Positions 17,923 to 27,404 are shown, numbered from the stretch's first letter. The stretch: DNA of 64,000 nucleotides from Bdellovibrio sp. GT3 (GCF_037996765.1 NZ_JBBNAD010000003.1:39662-103661); one strand, 5' to 3'. Notes: a model not told the origin generated them from the sequence alone. Translations and numbers: made by a program.

Positions 17923-18705
17923 ATGGAATTGTTGGGATATGTAGGTGCAGTCGTCATAGGTCTATCCCTGGGGCTTTTGGGTGGAGGAGGCTCCATTCTG
18001 GCAGTTCCATTGTTGGTCTATCTGTTTAAAGTTCCTGCGGGGACTGCAACTTTCTACTCACTTTTTATTGTGGGGTTGACGAGTGCAGTGGGGTTTGTCA
18101 AAGCGGCTCAAGCCAAACAAGTTAATTTATCCGCGCTGGCTGTATTTGCGATTCCAAGTATGGCCGGAGTTCTGGTGGTTCGTCGGCTGATTTTGCCGAC
18201 CGTACCGACCGTTGTGGATTTTAGCGTGGGGTCGATCAGCAAGGATGCACTTATTCTGATCGCTTTTGCGGTGGTCATGTTAATGGCCTCAGTGGCGATG
18301 ATCAAACCTCGCGCCAAGGAAACCTCGCAGCAAAAAGATCCTTTATGGATTTCGGCCGGAAAGGCCTTAAGTGTTGGCGCCGTAACCGGATTCGTAGGGG
18401 CCGGCGGCGGGTTTCTTATCGTTCCGGCATTGGTGGTTATGAATAGCTTACCGATGAAGATCGCGGTGGGAACATCACTGGGAATTATTGCCCTCAACTC
18501 ATTCTTTGGTTTCTTCAGTGATGCCATCGGTGGAATGAGTGTGGACTGGAGTTTTGTTTTAAAGATCTCCGCTCTGGCGGTCGTCGGAATTGTGTCGGGA
18601 CAACAATTAGGAAAAAGAACCTCCGACACCAAGTTAAAACCAATGTTCGGAGTCTTTGTTTTGATTGTAGGAGCAGCAATACTTTTAGCGCAGTTACTTT
18701 CGTAA
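17923..18705 (+). CDS. TauE/SafE-family sulfite exporter-like protein
   Basis: A 260-residue membrane protein of the TSUP family with about eight helices arranged as two similar halves: GLLGGGGSILAVPLLVYL at the N-terminus and GFVGAGGGFLIVPALVVM in the middle. Members export sulfite, sulfoacetate or related anions. As the last gene of the rhodanese operon it could remove the sulfite made by the persulfide dioxygenase. GAGG lies just before the ATG. A stem-loop shared with the convergent helicase gene follows. Confidence 0.9.
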   Translation: MELLGYVGAVVIGLSLGLLGGGGSILAVPLLVYLFKVPAGTATFYSLFIVGLTSAVGFVKAAQAKQVNLSALAVFAIPSMAGVLVVRRLILPTVPTVVDFSVGSISKDALILIAFAVVMLMASVAMIKPRAKETSQQKDPLWISAGKALSVGAVTGFVGAGGGFLIVPALVVMNSLPMKIAVGTSLGIIALNSFFGFFSDAIGGMSVDWSFVLKISALAVVGIVSGQQLGKRTSDTKLKPMFGVFVLIVGAAILLAQLLS

Positions 18706-18707
18706 GG

Positions 18708-18736
18708 TACGGACTTACCTCCCAGGTAAGCCCGTA
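18708..18736. terminator. Bidirectional stem-loop between tauE-like and helicase genes
   Basis: TACGGACTTACC (18708-18719) pairs with GGTAAGCCCGTA (18725-18736) with one A/C mismatch and a five-base loop. It sits between two convergent stops, so it can serve both; there is no long T-run on either side. Confidence 0.6.
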
Positions 18737-18746
18737 TTGGGCAGTC

Positions 18747-20150
18747 TTAGCGTTTCTTGAATGGCGACTTGCGGGACGCTGGTTTTCCGTTTGCGGGCTT
18801 GCCAGTGCTTGGCTTGCCTGAGCTGGATTTAGCAGATGACGACTTTGAAAACGGCGTCTTGCCTGAAGGTTTTCCTTGAGCGGATTTCGCCGCGAAAGGT
18901 TTACCTGTGGATGATTTTCCAGTCGCCGGTTTTCCCGTCATTGATTTTTTATCACCAGATTTATGGCTGGCTTTTTTAGGCGCCGAGCCTGGTTTTCCTT
19001 GAGCGCGGGGATGTGTGTTATATTTTGAGCGATCGTAATTGTCGGATTTGCGTCCCTCAAGCTTGCTGATCAACGGCTCATCGCGCTCGGTGACCAAGTT
19101 GATGACGGTTCCTTCGCGGCCAGCGCGGGCTGTGCGGCCTGCGCGGTGAAGATAGTTATCCATTTGTTTTGGTAAGTGGTAATTGATCACGCGATCAACG
19201 TTTTCAATATCCAAACCGCGTCCTGCCAGGTCCGTGGCAACCAAGAATTTGATTTCGCCTGCGGTAAATTTTTTTAAATTAGAACGACGATCGTTCTTTT
19301 CCATTTCGCCACGATACAAAGCCACGGCATGTCCCTTGGCTTCCATTTCCTGCGCCAGCTTGTCGCATTGTTCGCGGGTGTTGGCGAATAGGATTGTGCC
19401 GCCTTCGACTTTTTGTTTTAGCAAGCGATCCAATTGCTCCCAACGATTGCCGTCTTTCACAATCAGATTTTTGGTCGTCAAAGTTTTAACGACCTTGCCA
19501 CTGCCAGAGCTTTTGACAACTTCAGCACTGGAGAAAATCTCCTCCATCAAATCCTGTACTGTTGGAGACATGGTTGCAGAAAACATAGCCGTTTGCACAT
19601 CCTGAGGACACGCATAGTAGGCTTTGTTCGACATATCCAGGAAGCCCTGATCCATCATCTGGTCAGCTTCGTCAAAAACCAACATACAAACGTCAGTCAA
19701 ATTGATCTGATCCAGATCCATCAGCTGTGAAAGGCGTCCCGGTGTTGCCAACAGGATTTCAAACACACCGGAAACATTTCGTTTGGCCTGTTCCATTGCC
19801 ATTCCACCCAGAGCGGGACGGACACGCAAACGAGTGTCATGGGTCAAAGTTTTAAAGACTTTTGAAACTTGTTCTCCCAGTTCGCGGGTAGGAACTAAAA
19901 CCACCGCGCGTGGGGAGGACTCCGCCGTCACCGGGTGGCCTTCCTCTTCAAGTTTTTTAAGAAGGTGCAGCATTGGCAATGCATAGGCCAATGTTTTACC
20001 GCTTCCAGTTTCAGAAATTCCCACCACCGATTGGCCGCCCATCAATAGCGGAATAGTGTTGCGCTGAATTTCTGTGGGTTTGGTAATACGTTTCTCGGTA
20101 AGGGTTCTGGTTAAAGAGGGGATCAAGCCAAAGTCTGCAAAATTATTCAT
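18747..20150 (-). CDS. DEAD-box ATP-dependent RNA helicase
   Basis: A 467-residue DEAD-box helicase that unwinds structured RNA, for example in ribosome assembly or mRNA decay. Motifs in order: PTEIQ (Q motif), ETGSGKT (residues 47-53), PTRELGEQ, TPGRL, VFDEADQMMDQG, FSATMSP, ATDLAGRGLD and HRAGRTARAG. The last 90 or so residues form a basic, low-complexity tail built from repeated TGKP/SGKP/AKS words, a typical nonspecific RNA-binding extension. It interrupts two sulfur modules but has no evident sulfur role. Short inverted copies of GGTACGGACTTAC lie on each side of it (18706 and 20241). Confidence 0.95.
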   Translation of the reverse strand: MNNFADFGLIPSLTRTLTEKRITKPTEIQRNTIPLLMGGQSVVGISETGSGKTLAYALPMLHLLKKLEEEGHPVTAESSPRAVVLVPTRELGEQVSKVFKTLTHDTRLRVRPALGGMAMEQAKRNVSGVFEILLATPGRLSQLMDLDQINLTDVCMLVFDEADQMMDQGFLDMSNKAYYACPQDVQTAMFSATMSPTVQDLMEEIFSSAEVVKSSGSGKVVKTLTTKNLIVKDGNRWEQLDRLLKQKVEGGTILFANTREQCDKLAQEMEAKGHAVALYRGEMEKNDRRSNLKKFTAGEIKFLVATDLAGRGLDIENVDRVINYHLPKQMDNYLHRAGRTARAGREGTVINLVTERDEPLISKLEGRKSDNYDRSKYNTHPRAQGKPGSAPKKASHKSGDKKSMTGKPATGKSSTGKPFAAKSAQGKPSGKTPFSKSSSAKSSSGKPSTGKPANGKPASRKSPFKKR

Positions 20151-20288
20151 GGGGGCATTCTATCATACTCTGTGGTGAGGCCAATCTGAATTGTGCCGGC
20201 TTATGTTATCTTGTCTTCTGACGCGCATTTGCTACCAAAAGTAAGTCCGTACCCTTAGAATTTGGGCATATTTTACAGTGAGGAATTG

Positions 20289-21152
20289 ATGGCTATAGAG
20301 GTGAAGCATTTCTTTGATCCGGCGACGTCGACGATTACCTATGTCGTGCATGACCCCAAAAGCCGGGACGCCGTGGTGATTGATCCCGTTTGGGACTACG
20401 ATCCAGCTGCTTCAAAGTTGTCCAATAAGTCATCAGAAGCGGTATTGGCCTATATCAAGGAACAAAATCTTGCCCCGCGCATGATCCTTGAAACCCACGT
20501 TCATGCCGATCACGTGACGGGGGCGCAGTTTTTTAAAGAGCGTTTTCCTGAGGCTCCATTGTGTATTGGCGAGCGTATCACGACAGTGCAAAAGATTTGG
20601 CGCGATATGTATGATCTGGATGCAAAAACCGACATCCAGGGAAAAGTTTTTGATCGCCTGTTAAAAGAACATGAAGTCGTGCAGGCCGGAACTTTGCAGT
20701 TTAAGGTGTTCTTTACCCCGGGACACACGCCTGCGTGTTCGTCTTACCTGTTTGAAGATGCTCTGTTCACTGGCGACGCACTATTTATGCCGGATTCAGG
20801 AACAGGCCGTTGTGATTTCCCAGGTGGATCGGCCAAGGATCTGTATAACTCAATCACCACGAAAATCTATTCTTTGCCAGAGACCACGCGCATCTTTGTT
20901 TGCCATGACTATCAGCCCGGCGGGCGCGAGTTCATGTGTCAAACATCTGTGGGCGATGAAAAGAAGTCAAATATTCAACTCAATGGCACGACGTCGGAAG
21001 AACAGTATATCGAGTTCCGCACTAAACGTGATGCAACTCTGGCGACACCGAAATTGTTGCTGCCAAGTTTGCAGATCAATATACGCGCGGGTCGTTTGCC
21101 TGAGGCTGATTCGCAAGGCAAAAGATTTTTAAAGATTCCAGTGATCGACTAG
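20289..21152 (+). CDS. Persulfide-dioxygenase-like MBL-fold hydrolase (copy 2)
   Basis: A 287-residue paralogue of the protein at 15740-16606 with the same layout: DPVWDYDP near residue 33, the metal motif HVHADH (His70, His72, Asp74, His75), TPGHTPACSSY, GDALFMPDSGTGRCDFP and FVCHDYQPGGRE. It should oxidise persulfides to sulfite. I chose the ATG at 20289 because GAGG precedes it by about five bases; an upstream TTG adds a non-homologous leader. It heads a three-gene operon with both YeeE/YedE halves, nine bases before the next gene. Confidence 0.87.
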   Translation: MAIEVKHFFDPATSTITYVVHDPKSRDAVVIDPVWDYDPAASKLSNKSSEAVLAYIKEQNLAPRMILETHVHADHVTGAQFFKERFPEAPLCIGERITTVQKIWRDMYDLDAKTDIQGKVFDRLLKEHEVVQAGTLQFKVFFTPGHTPACSSYLFEDALFTGDALFMPDSGTGRCDFPGGSAKDLYNSITTKIYSLPETTRIFVCHDYQPGGREFMCQTSVGDEKKSNIQLNGTTSEEQYIEFRTKRDATLATPKLLLPSLQINIRAGRLPEADSQGKRFLKIPVID

Positions 21153-21161
21153 GAGAAACAC

Positions 21162-21584
21162 ATGCAGGAAAGTATTGTGATGGCATTGGTTGGAGGCGTG
21201 ATTATCGGAGTTGCGACCTCGTTGTTGTTGGTTCTGAACGGCCGCGTGGCTGGTGTCAGCAGTATTTTGAATGGCTTGCTGGAAAGATCCCCTTACGAAT
21301 CCGAATGGAAGTGGTTCTTTGTTTTTGGGATGTTCTTTGCCGGTATGGTGATGAATCAGTTTCATCCGGAATATTTTTCAGTCGACGTGAATCGCTCATC
21401 GCTGATGATCATGATTGCCGGGTTGTTGGTGGGCTTTGGCACCTTGATGGGAAGTGGCTGCACCAGTGGGCATGGTATATGTGGCGTGGCCAGACTGTCG
21501 GTGCGCTCCATCGTGGCCACGATTTGTTTTATGATTGCAGGTATGGTCATGGCGAATTTCCTGCGCCACGTTGTGGGGTTGTAA
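21162..21584 (+). CDS. YeeE/YedE-family transporter, N-terminal half (copy 2)
   Basis: A 140-residue membrane protein, same length as the copy at 17052. It carries the GSGCTSGHGICG cysteine motif, followed by the VARLSVRSIVAT helix. AGGAG lies seven bases before the ATG. It is in an operon behind the second persulfide-dioxygenase-like gene, which ties thiosulfate/persulfide movement to oxidation. The shared sequence between copies shows duplication of the whole transporter pair rather than of one half. Confidence 0.9.
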   Translation: MQESIVMALVGGVIIGVATSLLLVLNGRVAGVSSILNGLLERSPYESEWKWFFVFGMFFAGMVMNQFHPEYFSVDVNRSSLMIMIAGLLVGFGTLMGSGCTSGHGICGVARLSVRSIVATICFMIAGMVMANFLRHVVGL

Positions 21585-21585
21585 A

Positions 21586-22035
21586 ATGAAAAGACTGGCA
21601 GATATTCGCAACTGGTCGGCATTGTTGGTGGGAGTTCTATTTGCGGTGGGTTTGTCTATTTCAGGCATGACTCAGCCCAAGAAGATTTTGGATTTCTTAA
21701 CTTTCGGAGCCGGTTGGGATCCAAGTTTGTTGTTTGTAATGATCGGTGCGGTACCTGTGTACATGATCACCTACCGTTTGGTTCGTGGTCGCAAGACACC
21801 GGTTCTTGATACTCAGTTCTATATTCCCAAGAAAACAGAAATCACCAAACCACTTATCGTGGGCAGTGTGATCTTCGGATTTGGTTGGGGACTGGGTGGT
21901 TATTGCCCGGGACCTGGCTTGGTTTCATTGGGAACTGGTTCAGTCACCGCAATTGTTTTTGTCTTCAGTATGATGTCAGGAATGTTGATTTATCGCATGT
22001 ACGAAAGATGGATCGAGCTGCGCAAAAAGAATTGA
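21586..22035 (+). CDS. YeeE/YedE-family transporter, C-terminal half (copy 2)
   Basis: A 149-residue membrane protein, partner of the preceding half. It has GLSISGMTQPKKILDFL near the N-terminus and GFGWGLGGYCPGPGL around residue 97-111. The ATG at 21586 lies one base after the previous stop, so an upstream in-frame start at 21535 inside the neighbour is unlikely. The second module lacks a rhodanese and a TauE gene, unlike the first. Acetyl-CoA synthetase follows after 51 bases and probably has its own signals. Confidence 0.9.
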   Translation: MKRLADIRNWSALLVGVLFAVGLSISGMTQPKKILDFLTFGAGWDPSLLFVMIGAVPVYMITYRLVRGRKTPVLDTQFYIPKKTEITKPLIVGSVIFGFGWGLGGYCPGPGLVSLGTGSVTAIVFVFSMMSGMLIYRMYERWIELRKKN

Positions 22036-22086
22036 CCGATAATCAAATGAGAATAGGATAAAAGCTCATTCTGAAGGAGCTGTTCT

Positions 22087-24024
22087 ATGCATAATGAAGT
22101 TTATCCTATCAATCCTTCCCTCGAAAAAAACGCGCTGATCACTCCGCAAAAATACAAAGACATGTACTCCCGGTCTGTTCAGGATCCCGAGGGATTCTGG
22201 GCGCAGGAGGCCGAGCGCCTGCACTGGTTTAAAAAATGGGACAAAGTTAAAAACACCTCTTTCAAAAAACCAGTCAGTATCAAATGGTTTGAAGGTGGAA
22301 AGCTGAATGTGGCCTATAACTGCATTGACCGTCATTTGGCGACCAAGGCAGAAAAGGTTGCATTGATCTGGGAAGCTGATGATATCAACACAGCTTCAAA
22401 AAAAATCACTTACAAAGAGCTTCATCAGGAAGTCTGCCGCTTTTCCAACGTTCTTAAAAAAATGGGTGTGAAAAAAGGCGATGTCGTGACCATCTATATG
22501 CCGATGATATTGGAGTCCGTGTATGCAATGCTGGCCTGTGCACGCATTGGTGCCGTTCACTCGGTGATCTTTGGGGGCTTTGCGCCGGATTCCATCAGCG
22601 ACCGCGTGCTGGATGGAAAATCAAAGTTCATTATCACTGCGGATTCCGGTTTCCGGGGTGGCAAAACAATTCCTTTGAAAGACAATGTCGACAAGGCTGT
22701 TAGCAAGGCAGGAATTGTTGAAAAAGTTCTGGTCGTAAAATACTCCAAAACAGATGTGCAGATGAAAGAGGGCTTGGACGTCTGGTACCACGATATGGTT
22801 CAGGGTGTGAGCGATCAATGTGAAGCCGAGCCCATGGATGCCGAAGATCCATTGTTCATTCTTTATACTTCCGGCTCCACTGGAAAGCCTAAAGGAGTTC
22901 TGCACACCACAGGGGGATATCTTTTGTGGGTAAGTGTCACTCACCAATACGTCTTTGATTGTCAGGATAAGGATATTTACTGGTGCTCTGCCGATGTCGG
23001 TTGGGTGACGGGGCACAGTTACATCGTCTACGGACCCCTGGCAAACTGTGCGACGACTTTGTTTTTTGAAGGCATTCCGAATTACCCGACACCGTCACGT
23101 TTTTGGCAGATCGTTGAAAAGCACAAAGTGAATTTGTTCTACACGTCACCGACAGCTTTGCGCTCGTTGATGCGTGAAGGGGAAAAATGGGTGAAGGGCT
23201 GTGATCGTTCTTCGTTAAGGATTTTGGGAACAGTGGGGGAGCCGATCAATCCGGAAGCCTGGGTCTGGTATTACGAAGTGGTTGGCGACAGTCGCTGTCC
23301 GATCATGGATACGTGGTGGCAGACTGAAACTGGTGGTTTCATGATCACACCGATGCCTGGTGCCACTCCATTGAAGCCGGGTTCTGCGACGTTGCCTTTC
23401 TTTGGTGTGCAGCCTCATTTGCTGACACCAGAAGGTGGAAAAATTGACGGTGCTGGTGAAGGAGTGTTGGCAATCGCCGATTCCTGGCCGGGACAGATGC
23501 GCACGGTCTTTGGTGATCACAAGCGCTTCGAAGAAACTTATTTCTCCACATATCCTGGTTACTATTTCACCGGTGACGGATGTCGTCGCGATGAGGATGG
23601 CTATTATTGGATCACGGGGCGTGTGGATGACGTGATCAATGTATCGGGTCATCGTTTGGGTACGGCTGAAATTGAGTCTGCTTTGGTGGCAAATCACAAT
23701 GTGGCAGAAGCTGCAGTCGTGGGGTACCCGCACGATATTAAAGGTCAGGGGATTTACGCTTACGTGACCCTGAAGACCGGAATCACGGCGACTGAGGAAC
23801 TTCAAAAAGAGCTGATCCAGACAGTTCGTAAAGAAATCGGACCGATTGCGACCCCGGATTTGATTCAGTGGGCGCCTCGTTTGCCGAAGACCCGCTCTGG
23901 AAAAATTATGCGTCGTATTTTGCGAAAAATTGCCGAAAATCAACCAGATCAACTAGGCGACATTACGACGCTTTCTGAGCCGGGCGTGGTTCAGGAGCTT
24001 GTAGACAACCGCATGAACAAGTGA
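22087..24024 (+). CDS. acs: Acetyl-CoA synthetase
   Basis: A 645-residue AMP-forming ligase that activates acetate to acetyl-CoA through acetyl-AMP. The adenylation motif [11 protein letters not shown] lies near residue 260, followed by the WWQTETGG motif and the hinge YYFTGDG. The C-terminal domain holds TRSGKIMRR with Lys606, the lysine acetylated for control in homologues. Length is normal (about 650). AAGGAG lies at 22074-22079, eight bases before the ATG. The next gene starts 13 bases after its stop, so the two may be co-transcribed. Confidence 0.97.
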   Translation: MHNEVYPINPSLEKNALITPQKYKDMYSRSVQDPEGFWAQEAERLHWFKKWDKVKNTSFKKPVSIKWFEGGKLNVAYNCIDRHLATKAEKVALIWEADDINTASKKITYKELHQEVCRFSNVLKKMGVKKGDVVTIYMPMILESVYAMLACARIGAVHSVIFGGFAPDSISDRVLDGKSKFIITADSGFRGGKTIPLKDNVDKAVSKAGIVEKVLVVKYSKTDVQMKEGLDVWYHDMVQGVSDQCEAEPMDAEDPLFILYTSGSTGKPKGVLHTTGGYLLWVSVTHQYVFDCQDKDIYWCSADVGWVTGHSYIVYGPLANCATTLFFEGIPNYPTPSRFWQIVEKHKVNLFYTSPTALRSLMREGEKWVKGCDRSSLRILGTVGEPINPEAWVWYYEVVGDSRCPIMDTWWQTETGGFMITPMPGATPLKPGSATLPFFGVQPHLLTPEGGKIDGAGEGVLAIADSWPGQMRTVFGDHKRFEETYFSTYPGYYFTGDGCRRDEDGYYWITGRVDDVINVSGHRLGTAEIESALVANHNVAEAAVVGYPHDIKGQGIYAYVTLKTGITATEELQKELIQTVRKEIGPIATPDLIQWAPRLPKTRSGKIMRRILRKIAENQPDQLGDITTLSEPGVVQELVDNRMNK

Positions 24025-24037
24025 TAGGTTTCCGGGC

Positions 24038-24556
24038 ATGACTACACGCATGATTGTACTAGTAATGATGGTTTTGGGCGCGGCATTTTCTCGTATTATT
24101 CCGCATCCTTGGAATTTCACAGCTATCGGTGCTATGGCGCTTTTTGGTGGCGCTTATTTCAACGATAAAAAGTTGTCGATGCTGGTGCCGATGGTGGCTT
24201 TGGCACTGAGTGATTTGCTGTTGGGTGGTTTTCACTCAACGACATTCTTTGTCTACGCGGGTTTTGCGTTGATCGTGATGATGGGCTGGTTCCTGACTGA
24301 GAAAAAATCAGTGGCGCGCATCGGTGGTCTTTCATTGGCGGCAAGTTCTGTGTTCTTCCTGGTTTCAAACTTCGGTGTTTGGATCATGGACGGGATGTAT
24401 GCAATGACATTCAGTGGTTTGGTTCAATGCTACGTGGCTGCGATTCCATTCTTTGGCTATCAAGTTGCTGGCGACCTATTCTTTTGCACAGTGATGTTTG
24501 GTGGTTACGAGCTTGTTAAAAAATACGCTCTTGAACCCAACGGTAAGCTTGCATAA
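24038..24556 (+). CDS. DUF6580-like integral membrane protein
   Basis: A 172-residue membrane protein with about five hydrophobic helices. The opening R-I-I-P-H-P-W-NFTAIGAMALFGGAYF and the central LALSDLLLGGFH with its intramembrane aspartate match the DUF6580 family, whose members resemble the substrate-binding subunits of ECF vitamin transporters. No ligand has been assigned. No energising ATPases are nearby. Its position just after acs suggests shared transcription, closed by the terminator at 24590. Confidence 0.75.
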   Translation: MTTRMIVLVMMVLGAAFSRIIPHPWNFTAIGAMALFGGAYFNDKKLSMLVPMVALALSDLLLGGFHSTTFFVYAGFALIVMMGWFLTEKKSVARIGGLSLAASSVFFLVSNFGVWIMDGMYAMTFSGLVQCYVAAIPFFGYQVAGDLFFCTVMFGGYELVKKYALEPNGKLA

Positions 24557-24589
24557 GCGTCGTGGTTTTTAAATTTGAGTATTAGTTAA

Positions 24590-24613
24590 AGACTCCCGGT
24601 TGGGAGTCTTTTT
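24590..24613 (+). terminator. Intrinsic terminator after the DUF6580-like gene
   Basis: AGACTCCC (24590-24597) pairs with GGGAGTCT (24602-24609), followed by a short T-run. It closes the acs unit. Confidence 0.85.
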
Positions 24614-24627
24614 GTTTGTGGCGGTTC

Positions 24628-25695
24628 ATGAGTTCTGTAAAGTTGGGTCTGCATAGACCAATTTTAAATGGCAAAGTTAATTTTCCTCTGTGTCTGGCGC
24701 CGATGGTGGGGCTGACTCACGTGGCGTTGCGCGAAGTGATGCGCGAATATTTGCCCGAGAATGCCTACACAATCTGGCCGACGGAGATGCTGAACTCACG
24801 CCGTATTCCTGGCGAAAATCTGGAAACCACACCCGAAACCATGCGTGCGGCCCATGAGCCGGGCTTGGTGCCACAGATTCTTGGCAATGAAGAGGACGCT
24901 ATCGCAGAAAGCGTAAAGCGACTTGTTGAATGGGGAGCCGAGGCAATTGATATCAACATGGGCTGCCCCGTACAGAAAGCCCTTAAGCACAACTATGGTG
25001 TCGCATTGATGGGGGACCCGGGTTATGCCGCCGAAGTAGTGCGCATGACTGTTAAAAACTCCGCCGTTCCGGTCAGTGTTAAGTTACGTGCGGTAGGTTC
25101 CACTAAAGAATTGGATGAGCTTTTGGCCTTTGTCGGTGGATTGCGCAACTCAGGGGCTGCCTGGGTTTGCTTGCATCCAAGAACGGCTGCGCAAAAGCGT
25201 CGCGGTTGGGCTGACTGGGAGCAAATCAAACTACTTCATGCGGCCGTGGATTTTCCTGTGATTGGAAATGGCGATGTGCAAACGGTTGAAGATGCCGTCT
25301 TGATGTTGAAAGAAACAGGTTGTGACATGGCGATGGCGGGACGTGGTCTTGCGGCTCGTCCGTGGATGCTATGGCAACTGGGCGAGGAGCTGGGCTTTGC
25401 TCCTCCTTCCGGCAAAGAGGGGCTGAAGGCTCCTCGCACTTCCGAAGAGGAAGGTGCTGAATACGGTCGCGTGCTTTTGAAACTTATCGAACGCTGCCGT
25501 CACTATTTTGGCGAGGACCTGGCCATGAGAAAAGTGCGTTTCTATGTGCGCACCACCAGCGTGTGGTTGGCATTTGGTAACGCCTTAACCGGTGTGTGTG
25601 CCAAAGCCCGCAATGTGGATGAGATGCTTGAAGGTGTTGCAAAATTTTTTGCGGTTCCCCACGAAATGTCCCTGCGCACAGAGCTTCGTCAGTAG
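24628..25695 (+). CDS. tRNA-dihydrouridine synthase (first of two)
   Basis: A 355-residue FMN enzyme that reduces uridines in tRNA D-loops with NADPH. It has LCLAPMVGLTH at the N-terminus, the catalytic cysteine in INMGCPVQK (Cys113), the KLR motif for tRNA/FMN contact (VKLRAVG), HPRTAAQKRRG and VIGNGDVQT. The C-terminal domain is helical and ends LRTELRQ. I use the ATG at 24628; a TTG four codons earlier lies in the T-run of the terminator. It is distinct from the second synthase at 34437, so the two probably modify different positions. Confidence 0.92.
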   Translation: MSSVKLGLHRPILNGKVNFPLCLAPMVGLTHVALREVMREYLPENAYTIWPTEMLNSRRIPGENLETTPETMRAAHEPGLVPQILGNEEDAIAESVKRLVEWGAEAIDINMGCPVQKALKHNYGVALMGDPGYAAEVVRMTVKNSAVPVSVKLRAVGSTKELDELLAFVGGLRNSGAAWVCLHPRTAAQKRRGWADWEQIKLLHAAVDFPVIGNGDVQTVEDAVLMLKETGCDMAMAGRGLAARPWMLWQLGEELGFAPPSGKEGLKAPRTSEEEGAEYGRVLLKLIERCRHYFGEDLAMRKVRFYVRTTSVWLAFGNALTGVCAKARNVDEMLEGVAKFFAVPHEMSLRTELRQ

Positions 25696-25699
25696 ATAT

Positions 25700-26350
25700 C
25701 TATTTTTTAAAGACCCAATAAGGGCTTTTTGCTTTTACAATTTTCAGATTATATTTCTGCGCAACAAAGGCCATGGTCTTTTCAGAAAAGAAAGAGACAT
25801 GAGTCAGGTCGCGGCGATAATGCCAATCATGGAAATGCGCTTCGCCTTTGTGGGCAGAGGTCATCACTGCCAAAATTCCGCCGGGTTTTAGCATGCGCAG
25901 TTGCTGTTCGATATCTATTTTGGGAGTGTGCAGATGTTCCCAAACTTCGGTGCTGGTCACTACGAAATAGGACTTTCTTAAAGCATCCTGATCGGGTTGA
26001 TAATACAGGTCATAATTTGTGACCTGGAAATCCTTCGCCACAAAGCAGGCACCCAGAAATGCGGTAGGTCCACAACCATAATCCAAAAGGTGAATCTCTT
26101 TATTGGTTTTTCCGGATTTGCTGGCGAATTCTTCGACGTCCTTCATAAGAGGCGTCAAAAACGCGCGATAACCGGCCTGATCCTCGTTTTGGTGAAAATC
26201 GTAGCGCGCTTTTTCTTCAACTGCCGTCATGCGCTCTTCAGGTGCCATAAAGATCAAATCACAGCTTTCGCAGTGATAATAACTTCGCTCAGGTTTTTTC
26301 ACGACCTTGAAGCGGGCTGAATTGGGATTGTCGCAGAGTAGGCACTTCAT
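25700..26350 (-). CDS. SAM-dependent methyltransferase with N-terminal zinc finger
   Basis: A 216-residue class I methyltransferase. Residues 3-30 form a zinc-ribbon-like CxxC...CxxC module (CLLC, CESC). The Rossmann fold follows with LLDYGCGPTAFLG as the SAM loop, TSTEVWEHL as the acidic/aromatic motif and LKPGGILAVMT as motif III. Such proteins modify small molecules, sugars or proteins; the substrate is not evident. The start is the ATG ending at 26350; an upstream TTG would add three residues. It is convergent with the synthase gene, four bases away, and divergent from glutaredoxin. Confidence 0.85.
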   Translation of the reverse strand: MKCLLCDNPNSARFKVVKKPERSYYHCESCDLIFMAPEERMTAVEEKARYDFHQNEDQAGYRAFLTPLMKDVEEFASKSGKTNKEIHLLDYGCGPTAFLGACFVAKDFQVTNYDLYYQPDQDALRKSYFVVTSTEVWEHLHTPKIDIEQQLRMLKPGGILAVMTSAHKGEAHFHDWHYRRDLTHVSFFSEKTMAFVAQKYNLKIVKAKSPYWVFKK

Positions 26351-26411
26351 ATTACCCAAGACCTTTACCCGTATTCGTTTTTATGTCAAAATAATTAGAC
26401 AGAGGTGCTGC

Positions 26412-26666
26412 ATGGCTAAAGTTATAATGTACAAGAAAAATCCGTGTCCGTACTGTGATCGTGCAATCACTTTCATGAACAACAAAGGTATGAAGTACGA
26501 GGTCATTGATTTGACCGACAAACCTGAGGAAATTGATCGTATCAAGAATGAAACGGGCTGGAGAACAGTGCCAATCATCCTGATCAACGGAAAGTTGATC
26601 GGCGGTTATACGGATCTAAAAGCTCTGGATGAAGAGGGAAAACTGGATCAACTCCTAAAGGAGTAG
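26412..26666 (+). CDS. grxC: Glutaredoxin 3-like
   Basis: An 84-residue glutathione-dependent disulfide reductase. The redox motif CPYC lies at residues 11-14, followed by the cis-proline segment TVPIIL and the GGYTDLKAL glutathione-binding motif. The length is that of bacterial Grx3. The ATG at 26412 has AGAGG about seven bases upstream; frame extends further upstream without homology. Its 3' end overlaps the convergent TSUP gene by 12 bases. Confidence 0.95.
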   Translation: MAKVIMYKKNPCPYCDRAITFMNNKGMKYEVIDLTDKPEEIDRIKNETGWRTVPIILINGKLIGGYTDLKALDEEGKLDQLLKE

Positions 26667-27404
26667 TTTGATCGACATGATGACAGAAACTGCAATTAAC
26701 AGGGGCTTGATTAAACGAGTCCCTTTTTTTATGACCAGATGAGAGCCAATTCTGGCTCCGATAAATTGTCCCAATCCCATAGTTAATCCCACCGACCAGA
26801 CAATTTTCCCGCCGACTAAAAAAACAAACAACGCCGTGATGTTAGAGACGAAATTCAAAACTTTGCTGTGGGCTGTGGCTTTGGACAAATTAAATCCCAA
26901 AAGGCTTACAAAAGCCAAGGCCCAGAATGATCCCGTGCCCGGGCCAAAAAATCCGTCATAGAATCCAATCAATGTTCCCATGGCGATTGAAAAAGCAGCG
27001 TAGGGGAGTCGCTGATGTTGATCGACATCACCCAGGCGCGGTGAAAGACTAAAGTAAACCGCAAAGCCCATCAACATGAACGGAATGGCTTTTCCTAAAA
27101 ATGATCCATCAATGTTTTGAATCAAAAAAGTACCCAGGGCGCTACCCAGGAATGTAAATAGAATCAGCGCTTTCATTTTTCTGATATCAAAAGTTTTTCG
27201 TCGGAAGTGATAGAATGCCGCAGAAAAACTGCCAAAGGTGCTTTGCAGTTTATTGGTGCCCAAAGCCATCGCCGGAGGAAGACCTGCACTGAGTAAAGCT
27301 GGCACCGTAATCAAACCGCCACCACCTGCAATCGAATCAACCGTGCCGGCAATAACTCCGACTGCGAACAAAATGAAATAGGTATGTGGGGCAAGATCCA
27401 TCAT
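26655..27404 (-). CDS. TSUP (TauE/SafE) family membrane transporter
   Basis: A 249-residue anion exporter-like membrane protein with about eight helices. The N-terminal half has GTVDSIAGGGGLITVPALL and the C-terminal half has FGPGTGSFWALAFVSLLG, the repeated TSUP signature (YfcA-like subgroup). It differs clearly from the TauE-like protein at 17923 and has no sulfur genes next to it except glutaredoxin, which is convergent. Substrate is unknown. The start is one of two adjacent ATGs (27404 or 27401). Confidence 0.88.
   Translation of the reverse strand: MMDLAPHTYFILFAVGVIAGTVDSIAGGGGLITVPALLSAGLPPAMALGTNKLQSTFGSFSAAFYHFRRKTFDIRKMKALILFTFLGSALGTFLIQNIDGSFLGKAIPFMLMGFAVYFSLSPRLGDVDQHQRLPYAAFSIAMGTLIGFYDGFFGPGTGSFWALAFVSLLGFNLSKATAHSKVLNFVSNITALFVFLVGGKIVWSVGLTMGLGQFIGARIGSHLVIKKGTRLIKPLLIAVSVIMSIKLLL

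Noticed and set aside
23215..23952. A 245-residue minus-strand frame inside acs
   Set aside because: No start signals and no homology; overlaps an essential conserved region of acs.
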